DNA of 64,000 nt from Amphritea opalescens (GTDB taxonomy: Bacteria; Pseudomonadota; Gammaproteobacteria; Pseudomonadales; Balneatricaceae). The stretch covers positions 173,111-237,110 of the forward strand of contig NZ_RQXW01000007.1 in assembly GCF_003957515.1 (NCBI RefSeq). Reading direction: 5' to 3'. The notes below the pieces were generated by a model. It made no database searches, was not told where the DNA came from, and saw nothing but the letters and a program-made list of their open reading frames with translations. Shown here piece by piece: positions 52,487 to 62,146 of the stretch; position 1 is the first letter of the stretch, and every line of letters starts with the position of its first letter. The position numbers were made by a program, and so were the translations under genes.

Positions 52487-54217
52487 ATGATGATCAATCA
52501 GAAAATCAGTGAAAACCTGCTCGAAATTCGTGATCTGAGTATCGATTTTAATACCGATGAGGGGCTTGTTCGCGCGGTGGATAACTTGAGTCTAAGTATC
52601 CGTCCCGGTGAAGTGATGGGCTTGGTTGGTGAGAGTGGTTCGGGTAAGTCGATCACCGCGAAGAGCATTATGCAGTTGGCGCCGGGGAATGCCATTATTC
52701 AGCACCCGAGTCAGATTACCTTAAACCATCGGGAACAAGCCGTTAACGTGTTGAAGTTGCGTGGCCGCGATCTACGCTTGGTGCGCGGTAATGCGGTGTC
52801 GATGATCTTTCAAGAACCGATGGCTAGTTTTGCCCCTGCGATTCGTATTAGCGATCAAATCATTCAAACCATGCAGATTCATCTTGGCTATGACAAAGAC
52901 CAAGCGCGTCGGGCGGGGATTGAGTTGTTTGACCGTGTTGGCATTGTGGACCCCGCTAAACGTTTTGATCAATATGTATTTGAGCTATCGGGTGGGATGC
53001 GGCAGCGGGCGATGATTGCTATGGCACTGTCGACACAACCGAAATTGCTCATTGCGGATGAACCAACGACCGCTTTGGATGTGACCATACAGGCACAGGT
53101 GCTCGATCTTATGATGGAGCTGCGGGAACAGTTAGGCATGGCCATGTTGTTTATCACCCACGATCTAGGGGTTGTGTCAAAAATTGCCGATAATGTCACG
53201 GTGATGCAGCAGGGTAAGGTGGTTGAGGCAGGCATGGCTGATCAGGTGTTGTTTCAGCCGGAACACGCTTATACGCGCCGTTTGCTGGATGCCTTACCTA
53301 ACCTTGATAACTTACCGCAAGCTCCGGCGAAAACACCGGCCCCGTTACTCTCGGTGACCGATCTATCTATCAGTTATCCGACGATGGGGAGTGGCCGTCA
53401 GCGGGAAGTCTATACCGCGGTTAAAAATATCAACTTAGATCTGCCAGAAGGCCAGATTATTGGCTTAGTCGGCGAGAGTGGCTCCGGTAAAACATCATTG
53501 GGTAAGGCGATGCTGGGGGCGGCGCCGATCAGCTCCGGTACCGTTGAATATCATCATACGAAAAAGAAAGTAAAGTTTGGGGCGACCAAAGCGATTAAGC
53601 GCAAGCGGTTGGCCCGGACGGCGCAATTGGTGTTTCAAGATCCCTATAGTTCGCTGAATCCGCGAATGACCGTGCGGGATATTATTGCTGAGCCATTAGA
53701 AGCGATGAAACTGACGAAAAGTAGAGAGGAGACCGATCAGCGGGTGATAGAGGTCGCTCGTTTGTGTCATATCGAGGTGGAACATCTGCGTCGTTTTCCC
53801 CATGCGTTTTCTGGTGGTCAGCGCCAACGGATCAGTATTGCACGGGCGTTGGTGTGTAAACCAAAATTTATCGTTGCCGATGAATCCGTCGCCGCCTTGG
53901 ATGTGTCGATTCAGGCCGAGATTCTTAAACTGCTAAAACAGCTAAGAGACGAACTGGGATTGACCATTATGTTTATCTCCCATGACCTGAGTGTCATCGC
54001 AAACCTCTGTGATTGGGTCTGTGTTATGAAAGAAGGGGAGCTGGTGGAGCAGGGGACCGTTCGGCAGATCTTCCTCGATCCACAGCAGGGATATACTCAG
54101 CAGCTTATCGCTGCCATTCCGCTGTTGCATTCGCCGAAGGGGCGTCAACAACGGCTACCAGATCTGTTGCAGATGGCTGAGTATTCGGCCAATACCGTTG
54201 AGCAACGGTTAGCATAA
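52487..54217 (+). CDS. ABC importer ATPase with two nucleotide-binding domains (DppD-DppF fusion)
   Basis: A 576 aa fusion of two ATPase domains. Domain 1: Walker A GESGSGKS near 54, signature LSGGMRQRAMIAMAL, Walker B LLIADEPTTALD. Domain 2: Walker A GESGSGKT near 338, signature FSGGQRQRISIARAL, Walker B FIVADESVAALD, plus the C-terminal QIFLDPQQGYTQQLIAAIP typical of oligopeptide-type ATPases. The frame is open upstream from 52427 inside permease 2, but ATG 52487 with AATAAG spacing and MMINQKISENLLEIRDL fits. It drives the two permeases encoded before it. Confidence 0.93.
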   Translation: MMINQKISENLLEIRDLSIDFNTDEGLVRAVDNLSLSIRPGEVMGLVGESGSGKSITAKSIMQLAPGNAIIQHPSQITLNHREQAVNVLKLRGRDLRLVRGNAVSMIFQEPMASFAPAIRISDQIIQTMQIHLGYDKDQARRAGIELFDRVGIVDPAKRFDQYVFELSGGMRQRAMIAMALSTQPKLLIADEPTTALDVTIQAQVLDLMMELREQLGMAMLFITHDLGVVSKIADNVTVMQQGKVVEAGMADQVLFQPEHAYTRRLLDALPNLDNLPQAPAKTPAPLLSVTDLSISYPTMGSGRQREVYTAVKNINLDLPEGQIIGLVGESGSGKTSLGKAMLGAAPISSGTVEYHHTKKKVKFGATKAIKRKRLARTAQLVFQDPYSSLNPRMTVRDIIAEPLEAMKLTKSREETDQRVIEVARLCHIEVEHLRRFPHAFSGGQRQRISIARALVCKPKFIVADESVAALDVSIQAEILKLLKQLRDELGLTIMFISHDLSVIANLCDWVCVMKEGELVEQGTVRQIFLDPQQGYTQQLIAAIPLLHSPKGRQQRLPDLLQMAEYSANTVEQRLA

Positions 54218-54218
54218 G

Positions 54219-55118
54219 ATGGATTACTCTATGGCGGAGATTCGGGCGTTTAATGCCACCTTAAAAACCGGTAATTTTACGCGGGCAGCGGATCTGTTAT
54301 CGGTTAGCCAGCCGGCCATTACCGCCCAGATTCGCAAACTTGAATCTCGCTTTAGCGCACCGCTATTAGAGCGGTTTAGTCGAGGAGTACAGGCGACGGA
54401 TTTGGGTAAGCAGCTGTATCAAATTACCCGCCAGTATCATGATCTTGAAACCGCGATTGAGGTGTTATCCAATCCTAGGTTATCGCCCGGTAAAATGACG
54501 CTGCATGTGGCGAATGCGTCATCTATTATTTTTATGCCATTGATGGCTGAATTTAGTCGCCGCTTTCCTCAGACGACGCTAAAGATCAAGTCGGTATCAA
54601 CCTCAGAGTGTCGTGCGCTGGTGTTAAACCGAGAGGTTGATATCGGTCTGTTTCCGCTACTGGATGACAACAGTGAACTGTCCCGTTTAGCCTTTTCGGC
54701 GCATCGACTCATGGCGGTGCTGCGACCGGATCATCCGTTGGCGCAACAAAGCTCTTTATCGGTGAATGAATTAGTCGGCGAACCTTTGATTCTGTATAAG
54801 CCAGAAGCCTGCACGCAGCAGCTGTTAGAAGCTGTGTTTGGTCGTTTTCAGCTGACGGTGTCGAGTAATGTGGTGGTGGATGGCCGCTTAGATATGTCCG
54901 AAGCGGTCAGTCATGGCTTGGGTATCGGCTTTGCGTTGGAACAGGATATTCGTCCCGACCCTCGGCTGAGGGTGATGCCGATACTGGAGGCGCGTGACGA
55001 AGTGATCGAACATGTTGTATGGTTGAAGAACCGCCGTAGCTTACCGGGTATCAGGGATTTCATTCAGTTGGCACTAGAGCAGCGCTGCGGTGCTCTGTCA
55101 GAGGTGAGTGAGTTATAG
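54219..55118 (+). CDS. LysR-family regulator of the phosphatase/ABC operon
   Basis: A 299 aa regulator. Winged HTH residues about 4-62 (IRAFNATLKTGNFTRAADLL, then SVSQPAITAQIRKLE), then a LysR substrate-binding domain (about 88-290). It begins one base after the ATPase stop, on the same strand, so it is the last gene of the operon rather than the usual divergent arrangement. The sequence is reminiscent of the LysR proteins tied to aminoethylphosphonate use, but this is only an impression. Likely regulates the operon from the dyads at 46012-46057. Confidence 0.86.
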   Translation: MDYSMAEIRAFNATLKTGNFTRAADLLSVSQPAITAQIRKLESRFSAPLLERFSRGVQATDLGKQLYQITRQYHDLETAIEVLSNPRLSPGKMTLHVANASSIIFMPLMAEFSRRFPQTTLKIKSVSTSECRALVLNREVDIGLFPLLDDNSELSRLAFSAHRLMAVLRPDHPLAQQSSLSVNELVGEPLILYKPEACTQQLLEAVFGRFQLTVSSNVVVDGRLDMSEAVSHGLGIGFALEQDIRPDPRLRVMPILEARDEVIEHVVWLKNRRSLPGIRDFIQLALEQRCGALSEVSEL

Positions 55119-55187
55119 CTAAACATTGGGCAATGCTGGCCGATATCATTTAGACTCATTTGTATACAAGCACTGGAGGAGAGCGCT

Positions 55188-55385
55188 ATGGAATTAACCG
55201 CAGCATCGGCGTCGGCATATCAGCAGGCATCGCTGCAACAGGATGTTGCTCTGGCGGTGGCTGGCAAAGCGAAAGACAATATAGACCTGCAAGGTGCAAT
55301 GGCGTTACAGCTAATCGAAAGTACCGCCGTGGCGCCGGTCGATCCCAGTTCTCCGTTAGGGCAAAACATTAACGTGAGTGTTTGA
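55188..55385 (+). CDS. YjfB-like putative motility small protein
   Basis: A 65 aa protein: MELTAASASAYQQASLQQDV, VAGKAKDNIDLQGAMALQLI, and the closing SSPLGQNINVSV. The NxxLGQNVN-type ending is the mark of the YjfB family of putative motility proteins. The role is unknown. GGAGGAG is a strong ribosome site just before ATG 55188. It has its own terminator and no flagellar genes next to it. Confidence 0.82.
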   Translation: MELTAASASAYQQASLQQDVALAVAGKAKDNIDLQGAMALQLIESTAVAPVDPSSPLGQNINVSV

Positions 55386-55414
55386 TGGTCGATAGTGTGT
55401 TGATCAGTATGGAT

Positions 55415-55437
55415 AAACCGCCCGTGGGCGGTTTTTT
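55415..55437 (+). terminator. Terminator of the YjfB-like gene
   Basis: AAACCGCC and GGCGGTTT around CGTG, followed by six T. It lies between convergent genes. Confidence 0.88.
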
Positions 55438-55448
55438 ATTGCCTATCG

Positions 55449-58400
55449 TTAAATCTCATAGTCACTGGGAAGAAGTTGAGGAAAAACCGCCTTTATCTGC
55501 TGAATAACCGCGGGTAGCTGCTCGGCTTTGACCGGTTTACTAAAGAGGAAACCCTGAATGTTGGGGCAGTTTAGTTGATGTAAATAATGCAGCTGCTCCA
55601 CGGTTTCGACCCCTTCGGCGATCAGTTCTAACCCTAGGCTTTTGGACATCGCAATAATGGCGTTCACGAGGGTAGCATCCTCCTGGTTATCGGGTAGGTC
55701 ACGAATAAAGGCCTGATCAATCTTTAACTTATCGATGGGGAACTGTTTTAGATAGCTGAGGGATGAATAGCCGGTGCCGAAATCATCGATGGCGAGTTTA
55801 GAACCCAGCGCTTTAAACTCCTTGAGCCAGGTAATAGCTTCCGTAGAGTTTTCGAGAAACATATTTTCGGTGATTTCAAAGATGATCTTGCTGGGGTCGA
55901 CACCCACGCTGTACATGATCTCGGCGGCCACTTTGGCATCAAAACCGAGCAAACGTTGATTGCTGGAGACATTGACGGAGATCGATAGATCGTTGATCCC
56001 CTGTTGCTGCCATTCGATAATCTGCTCACAGCTCTGGCGGAGTACCCAAAGCCCAATAGGTTGGATTAAGCCGGTCTCTTCCGCTAATGGAATAAACTCT
56101 GCGGGGCTGATTAGGCCTTTTTCGGGATGTTGCCAGCGAATCAGAGCTTCGGCGGCGATCACTTTGTGTTGTTGGCAATTACTGATGGGCTGGTAGTAGA
56201 GTTCAAACTCATGGTTGTTGATCGCTTGGCGTAGCGCTTGTTCCATTTCGGTACGGTTTTTCACCTCTTCACGCATCTGTGAATTAAAGAACTGATACTG
56301 ATTGCGGCCTCTGTCTTTGGCGAGATACATCGCCATATCCGCATGACGCAGCATCACTTCACCGTTATCGCTATCATTGGGGTAGCAGGATATACCCACA
56401 CTGGCGCCAATATAGAGGGTTCGTCCGGCCAATTGGAATGGCGGTTGTAAGATATCAATCACCCGTTTGGCCGTCATGGCGGCTTCTTCGCTATCTACGA
56501 GGTCCTGCAGCACAATCACAAATTCATCGCCGCCGAAACGACTGATCAGGTCCTGCTCACGGATAACGGAGCTTAATCTTAGGCTTACCTGTTGCAGCAT
56601 TTGGTCGCCTACCGAGTGTCCGAGTGTATCGTTCACCGCTTTGAAACGATCGAGATCGATAAATAGCAGGGCGCATTGGCAGCCTTTCTCGTCACAACGC
56701 TGCTGTATCTGTGTCAGCTCCCGCTTAAGCATGGTGCGGTTGGGTAGTGAGGTGAGAGCATCAAAATTCGCCTGTTGACGAATCTGTTCCTCATCATTTT
56801 TACGCTGGGTCATATCGGAAAATACAGCCACATACTGTGCTAGTAGGCCGTCGTGATTCTGTACTGCGGCAATGGACAGCCATTGGGGGTAGAGGCTGCC
56901 ATCTTTACGCTTATTCCATATCTCTCCCGACCAGCTATTATTTTTTTCCAACGAGCGCCATAGTCCTTCATAAAACTCTTTCGGCTGTTTACCCGATTGA
57001 AAGATCTGTGGCGTGTTACCCACCACATCTTTCTGGGTATAGCCGGTTATCTTAGTAAATGCAGGGTTGACCGATATGATCTTGCTATCGGGGGTGGTGA
57101 TCATGATCCCTTCGTTGGTGGTTTCAAAAACGGCGGCATTCATCCGCAACTGCTCTTCGGTGGCGCGTCGTTCGGTAATATCTTCTTTAACCGCAACAAA
57201 GTGGGTGATGACACCGCGTGGATCTTTGACGGCGGATATCGTTGCGGCTTCCCAATAGAGTGAGCCATTTTTCCGGCGATTGAGAAAGTTTCCCTGCCAA
57301 GCCTGACCGGATAACATCTGCTGCCACATCACCTGATAATTGACGGGAGATAGTCCACCCGAACTAAAGACGTTAGGACTTTTGCCGACCACCTCTGCAA
57401 GTGAGTAACCACTTACCTCTTCGGCTTTCGGGTTGATATATTCAATGAGGCCATTGATATCGGCGATGACGACGGCGGCAGGGCTTTGGGTTAATGCCCG
57501 AGAGAACTTCCGTAGCTCCTGTTCTTTATGGCGTGTGTCGCTGATATCAATGCGTACCCACACCTCGCCGCCTTCGTTAGTGGGGTTGTCGCTACACAGA
57601 AGATAGTGGCCATTGTCGGTATGCTGAACAAGGCGCTGATCAGAATCGTTGTCTTGCTGGTAGTGACATTTCGCATCGATAGCGGTTTGCAGAACCGCTT
57701 TTGGTGTACCCGGCTGTAGCAGTTCGCTAACCCAGGGGTAGTAATGCGCAAAATTACGGTTACTGAGAATCAGTTTCTGGTCGGCATCAAATAGGGCAAA
57801 GGCTTCACGAATGTTATCGACACCGTCTTTTAAGCGTCTCTGCGCTCGTTCTGTTTGGTTATGAGAGCGGCCTAAATGCAGGTAGAGAAAGGAGAGCAGT
57901 AAGATTAATACGGTTGTTAGGCCGATAAGCGCTGAGTTGAGATAGTCCGTTTTCTGTGTGGCTTTATTTCGGTGGCTGAGATAGGCGCTATAGAGTTGAT
58001 TAAAAGCGACTTTATTGGGGACTTGTTGATATTTTTGCAGCAGTTGGTTTAATTGCGTTTGGGCGCTAAGGCTTGAGTTAATATGGAATTTAAGCGCTTG
58101 TAGGCTAGCGGATGGATTCGTTAGCTGTGCGAGTCTCTCCTTTAATGCCACCGCGTCTAAGTCGCTTTTGAAAATATGGTAATGGTACAGTCGGCTGACA
58201 ATCTCTCGGGTGGGGAGCAGGTATTGGCGATCGTTTTCGGCGATGGCACTGACAAGCATAGGAATATAGTTCAACCCATTACGAACCTCAGCCGCTAGGG
58301 TTTTGATCTGTTCGGCTAAGTTTATACGCTGATGCAGGGTGCTGCGATATTGCCGTAGCTTATCACTGAGAGGGGGTGGTAGATCATTAAACAGGCCCGC

Positions 58401-58655
58401 AATTTTAGGGTTGTTTTCTTGCTGTTGTAGCCGCTGGGTGAGTTTGACGATCTCGTCGTAGTTTTGCTGCCTCATCGAGCTGATGACAAGCACTTCTAAG
58501 TCGAGGGCATTATCAAAGGCCTGCAGCTGCAATAATATTTCTGAACGCTGTTGGTTGGTTTGTGAGTGTTCGTCGTGGACTAAAAAAAATAGCCATCCGA
58601 GTAAAGTGATGGCCAGTATAGATGTTAGGTAGAGACGTGCTTTGAACCAGATCAT
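55449..58655 (-). CDS. Membrane PAS-GGDEF-EAL cyclic-di-GMP enzyme
   Basis: A 1068 aa inner-membrane protein. Membrane helix about 9-26, periplasmic helical sensor about 30-235, second helix about 242-262, then three PAS-like modules (about 283-375, 380-500 and 505-625), GGDEF (about 640-795) and EAL (about 810-1055). The cyclase site GGDEF is intact, and RxxD (REQD) stands five residues before it, the product-inhibition I-site. EAL appears as AEALIRW, with EITENMF and DDFGTGYS also intact. Both synthesis and breakdown are therefore possible. Its ATG overlaps the stop of the cytochrome c peroxidase gene as ATGA. Confidence 0.92.
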   Translation of the reverse strand: MIWFKARLYLTSILAITLLGWLFFLVHDEHSQTNQQRSEILLQLQAFDNALDLEVLVISSMRQQNYDEIVKLTQRLQQQENNPKIAGLFNDLPPPLSDKLRQYRSTLHQRINLAEQIKTLAAEVRNGLNYIPMLVSAIAENDRQYLLPTREIVSRLYHYHIFKSDLDAVALKERLAQLTNPSASLQALKFHINSSLSAQTQLNQLLQKYQQVPNKVAFNQLYSAYLSHRNKATQKTDYLNSALIGLTTVLILLLSFLYLHLGRSHNQTERAQRRLKDGVDNIREAFALFDADQKLILSNRNFAHYYPWVSELLQPGTPKAVLQTAIDAKCHYQQDNDSDQRLVQHTDNGHYLLCSDNPTNEGGEVWVRIDISDTRHKEQELRKFSRALTQSPAAVVIADINGLIEYINPKAEEVSGYSLAEVVGKSPNVFSSGGLSPVNYQVMWQQMLSGQAWQGNFLNRRKNGSLYWEAATISAVKDPRGVITHFVAVKEDITERRATEEQLRMNAAVFETTNEGIMITTPDSKIISVNPAFTKITGYTQKDVVGNTPQIFQSGKQPKEFYEGLWRSLEKNNSWSGEIWNKRKDGSLYPQWLSIAAVQNHDGLLAQYVAVFSDMTQRKNDEEQIRQQANFDALTSLPNRTMLKRELTQIQQRCDEKGCQCALLFIDLDRFKAVNDTLGHSVGDQMLQQVSLRLSSVIREQDLISRFGGDEFVIVLQDLVDSEEAAMTAKRVIDILQPPFQLAGRTLYIGASVGISCYPNDSDNGEVMLRHADMAMYLAKDRGRNQYQFFNSQMREEVKNRTEMEQALRQAINNHEFELYYQPISNCQQHKVIAAEALIRWQHPEKGLISPAEFIPLAEETGLIQPIGLWVLRQSCEQIIEWQQQGINDLSISVNVSSNQRLLGFDAKVAAEIMYSVGVDPSKIIFEITENMFLENSTEAITWLKEFKALGSKLAIDDFGTGYSSLSYLKQFPIDKLKIDQAFIRDLPDNQEDATLVNAIIAMSKSLGLELIAEGVETVEQLHYLHQLNCPNIQGFLFSKPVKAEQLPAVIQQIKAVFPQLLPSDYEI

Positions 58656-59659
58656 TCAGATAACTCCGGATGTTCTCCGGCCAGGGAGCGGATAAAGGCA
58701 CTAATCGAGGTGATATGTTGGTTTGGAATCTCACGACCTAGTTGAAAACGCCCCATGATTTTGATCGCCGAATCTAAATCGGGGATGGCTCCGTCATGGA
58801 AATAGGGTGCAGTATAGGCAGCCATACGCAGGCTAGGGACTTTGAATAGGTAACGATCTAGAGGGTCATGGGTGATGATGTAACGGCCCAGATCGGCTTC
58901 GCGTAATGGGGTGCCTCGGGTCTCAAAGTACGCTGAAATATCATTCACCGCACCAAAATGAGCGTACATGTTCCCGCCCACATTGGCGCCTTGATGGCAG
59001 CTGATGCAGCCATAGGATTTAAATAACTGGTAGCCCTGCTGTTGCTCATCGGTGAGGGCCGTTTCATCGCCCTTTAGCCAGCGATCAAAGGGGGCGTTGA
59101 GCGTGATTAGCGAACGTTCGAACTCGGCAATCGCGTCACGGAGATTGTCGGCCTTTAAGCCCTCTGGATACACCGCTTCAAATGCCTGCCTGAGTAGAAC
59201 GTCTTGACTGAGCTTTGTAGTCACCTCAGGCCAGTGGGTATTCATCTCGACGGGGTTCTGAACCGGCCCATTAATCTGTTCGTGTAGATTCGCGGCTCGG
59301 CCATCCCAAAACTGAACAAAATTAAGTTGGGTGTTATACACCGTGGGGGTATTCGTTGTGCCTTTTGTGCCGTTAACACCCAAAGAGAGTGGTGTGCTGT
59401 CTGCGCCACCCGATTTGAGATCGTGGCAACTCGCACAGCTAATGCTGTTGTCGCTTGATAGTCGCGTGTCGTGGAACAGGACTTTACCTAGATCGACCTT
59501 AGCCTGATTAAGATCACTGATGGGCGAAATAGGGGTGATGGGTTCTGAACTGAGGTCTCGTGCAGACGCGGTTGTGTGTAGCAGTAACAGTGTTACCGCT
59601 ATACCGATCAAATTCAGACGGGAAATAATGGCCCGATTGTACTGCTGCAATGCCTGCAT
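58652..59659 (-). CDS. Di-heme cytochrome c peroxidase (CcpA/MauG family)
   Basis: A periplasmic 335 aa protein reducing H2O2 with electrons from cytochrome c. Signal peptide to about residue 33 (LIGIAVTLLLLHTTASA). Two heme c sites: CASCH at 75-79 and CISCH at 218-222. The conserved DLGKVLFHDTRLSSDNSISC, TPTVYN and FDRWLKGD segments fit the family. Starts at ATG 59659. Coupled to the GGDEF-EAL gene downstream, an unusual pairing. Confidence 0.93.
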   Translation of the reverse strand: MQALQQYNRAIISRLNLIGIAVTLLLLHTTASARDLSSEPITPISPISDLNQAKVDLGKVLFHDTRLSSDNSISCASCHDLKSGGADSTPLSLGVNGTKGTTNTPTVYNTQLNFVQFWDGRAANLHEQINGPVQNPVEMNTHWPEVTTKLSQDVLLRQAFEAVYPEGLKADNLRDAIAEFERSLITLNAPFDRWLKGDETALTDEQQQGYQLFKSYGCISCHQGANVGGNMYAHFGAVNDISAYFETRGTPLREADLGRYIITHDPLDRYLFKVPSLRMAAYTAPYFHDGAIPDLDSAIKIMGRFQLGREIPNQHITSISAFIRSLAGEHPELSE

Positions 59660-60003
59660 CTAGGCATCCTTTTGGTCAGGTCGTTAGTTTGAATACGAAA
59701 GGCCTTTTTAACCTGTTTTCGCATTGCTAACCATGATCTGTGTGCTAGAAATGCTGATTTAGTTGGTTTTTAGTGTAGATTTCGCTGTTTTTTATGAAAC
59801 ATCTGAAGCACAGGGGTAGCCCTAAGCTGTTTTAAACAGACCATCTTTTTTAAAGCGGATATTTAAAACGAATATTTGAAATGTATTTTAAGGGAGATTT
59901 AACTGAGGGTTAACGACGGTCTTAGGATTTAAAAGAGGTGATAAAAAGCGGTTAATATTACTCGCTGACCGAGGGGCCAGCGAGTGGGGTGTGGGATAGG
60001 GAG
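59660..60003. other. Intergenic region with hairpin after lutC
   Basis: About 344 bp, AT-rich, holding the peroxidase promoter and at 59960-59985 a hairpin, ACTCGCTG and CAGCGAGT with two inner C:G pairs. That hairpin lies just after the lutC stop on the - strand and probably ends the lut transcript, though no T tract follows. No open frame of note. Confidence 0.45.
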
Positions 60004-60714
60004 TTAATCCTTTATGAATAAGATAATCAGTGTTTTTGGACCATGGGCTCCCATTTGCAATGTTTGTTCGATATCCGCACTGCGGGAAGGGCCGGTAATC
60101 ATATTAACGGTCCTTGGCAGTGTTTCACCAAAGGTCTGTCTCAGCTTTTTCCATGCTTCCTCATAGCAACCGACAATCGCCGAGCGGTGCAGTACCACTA
60201 GGTGATTATCCGGTAGAAAGTTCAATGTGGTCGGGCTCTGTGCGCTAGAGTGCAGCATGAGGGTGCCGGTTTCAGCGATCCCTGTAAAACTGCAGGTCAG
60301 GCTGGCAATATCACCGACCTGTGCCACCCGTTCGTTACGACCGATCTGCTGCTCGTCTAGCGGCTGCCAATCCAGTGTGCTGAGTTCAGTATCGCTGGCA
60401 CAGTTGAGCTGATCGACATGGTGCTGCGTCAGCCAATCGGCGCAGGCCTGTGGTACTTCTGCCAGACTCTCCAGTTCAATCAGTTCGGCGGCAGCTTCCG
60501 TGGCCATGGTTTTGAAAAGCTCGACCTGTTCCGCGGGGGGGAGTTGTGAGCGTGCAGGAATCAGGTTATCCGCTTTGGCTGACAGCCGATTGGCGACCGT
60601 CTGTTGGCGCTGGGTGTCTGACGAATCGGATTTAAGCCCGCGGCGGATATTAGCGAAAATATCGGCACGGCTGGTTTGGGATCGAGTGCTAGAGTCCTTT
60701 ATTGTCGCGCTCAT
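60004..60714 (-). CDS. lutC: LutC, LUD-domain lactate utilization protein
   Basis: A 236 aa LUD-domain protein, third component of the LutABC L-lactate oxidation complex. LTCSFTGIAETGTLMLHS and the closing MITGPSRSADIEQTLQMGAHGPK are characteristic. The frame is open to 60753, but ATG 60714 overlaps the lutB stop as ATGA and begins MSATIKDSS. It carries no iron-sulfur motif; the electron acceptor is not known. Confidence 0.92.
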   Translation of the reverse strand: MSATIKDSSTRSQTSRADIFANIRRGLKSDSSDTQRQQTVANRLSAKADNLIPARSQLPPAEQVELFKTMATEAAAELIELESLAEVPQACADWLTQHHVDQLNCASDTELSTLDWQPLDEQQIGRNERVAQVGDIASLTCSFTGIAETGTLMLHSSAQSPTTLNFLPDNHLVVLHRSAIVGCYEEAWKKLRQTFGETLPRTVNMITGPSRSADIEQTLQMGAHGPKTLIILFIKD

Positions 60715-62135
60715 CGCTGTTCTCCCGTTTTGGTTTTTTGTTGTTCTTTCCATGCTTGCATAAATGTTTTCCCCTGAGGCGCTGGCATGTCACGCCAATC
60801 GGTCCAGCCACTGGCTAACGGTAGTTTTTTGATCCGGCCATCTTTGCCCGCCCAGCTTTTCATCAGCCAACTGGCCATACGGGTATAAGGCTTATACAGA
60901 GTTGGGCGCTTAGCGAAAAAGGCCCAGCTTGCTAAACCATAGCGGGCGGCCTTTGGTTGCAGGTGCTTTTCAAATTCATCTTCACGCCAATGTCGCATTA
61001 ATTTTGGCAGCGGGATTTTAACCGGGCAGACCGATTCGCACTTACCACAAAAGGTCGAGGCGTTAGGCAACATGCCTCCTTTTTCGATACCGATCATCTG
61101 TGGGGTGAGTACCGAGCCCATCGGGCCAGGATAGACCCAACCATAACTATGCCCGCCCACGGCCCCATAGACAGGGCAGTGGTTCATACAGGCAGAGCAG
61201 CGGATACAGCGCAGCATATCCTGAAATTCGGTGCCGATCATCTCACTGCGGCCGTTATCCACTAACACAACATGAAAGTTTTCAGGGCCGTCCTGATCGC
61301 CTTCTCGACGTGGACCGGTGGACAGGGTGTTGTAGACTGAAAACTCCTGTCCGGTGGCTGAGCGGGCCAATAAGCGTAGAAATAACGTCATATCCTCTAA
61401 GGTCGGTACGACTTTTTCGATCGAGGTGACCACGATATGGGTTTTTGGCAGGGTTTGGGTTAGATCTCCGTTGCCTTCATTGGTGACAATAATGGTCGAA
61501 CCGGTTTCGGCGACACAGAAATTAGCACCGGTAATGCCTACATCGGCGGCAACAAATTTTTCACGCAGCATCTCTCGGGCTTCCTGCATCAGTACGGCGG
61601 GATCGTTGGATTTAGGCCGGTGGTGGTTAGCATGAAAGGCTTCGGAAACATCTTCTAGGTTCAGGTGAATCGCGGGGGCGATGATATGGCTGGGGTGATC
61701 ATGGCGCAGTTGCAGGATATATTCACCGAGATCGGTTTCCACCGGCTGCACGCCGTTTGCTTCGAGATAGTCGTTTAGACCGATCTCTTCGGTGACCATC
61801 GATTTACCTTTGGTCACGGTCTTGGCATCCACCTGCTGGCAGATATCGAGAATGATCTGGTTAGCATCGTCTGCGGTTCTGGCCCAGTGAACATGACCGC
61901 CATTTTCGATCACTTTGCGTTCGAACTGCTCTAGGTAGAGATCGAGATGCTCCATGATATGGTTTTTGAGGTCACGCCCTTGGTTGCGCAGTTCTTCAAA
62001 TTCAGGCATTCGATCGACGGCAATGGCGCGTTTTTCTGGAAAGCCGGTTTTCAGCTTGGCTAACGCTTTTTGTAGGTTTTCATCGGCTAATGCATCATGG
62101 GCGCGCTGCTTAAAGAACGGGGTGTTTATTTGCAT
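60711..62135 (-). CDS. lutB: LutB, iron-sulfur lactate utilization protein
   Basis: A 474 aa protein with an N-terminal LUD domain and two 4Fe-4S motifs, CIRCSACMNHCPVYGA and CGKCESVCPVKIPL (about residues 310-365). The C-terminal region LASWAFFAKRPTLYKPYTR fits LutB/YkgF. AAGGAG precedes ATG 62135. Transcribed after lutA with an 11-bp gap. Confidence 0.94.
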   Translation of the reverse strand: MQINTPFFKQRAHDALADENLQKALAKLKTGFPEKRAIAVDRMPEFEELRNQGRDLKNHIMEHLDLYLEQFERKVIENGGHVHWARTADDANQIILDICQQVDAKTVTKGKSMVTEEIGLNDYLEANGVQPVETDLGEYILQLRHDHPSHIIAPAIHLNLEDVSEAFHANHHRPKSNDPAVLMQEAREMLREKFVAADVGITGANFCVAETGSTIIVTNEGNGDLTQTLPKTHIVVTSIEKVVPTLEDMTLFLRLLARSATGQEFSVYNTLSTGPRREGDQDGPENFHVVLVDNGRSEMIGTEFQDMLRCIRCSACMNHCPVYGAVGGHSYGWVYPGPMGSVLTPQMIGIEKGGMLPNASTFCGKCESVCPVKIPLPKLMRHWREDEFEKHLQPKAARYGLASWAFFAKRPTLYKPYTRMASWLMKSWAGKDGRIKKLPLASGWTDWRDMPAPQGKTFMQAWKEQQKTKTGEQR

Positions 62136-62146
62136 GGTCTCGCTCC

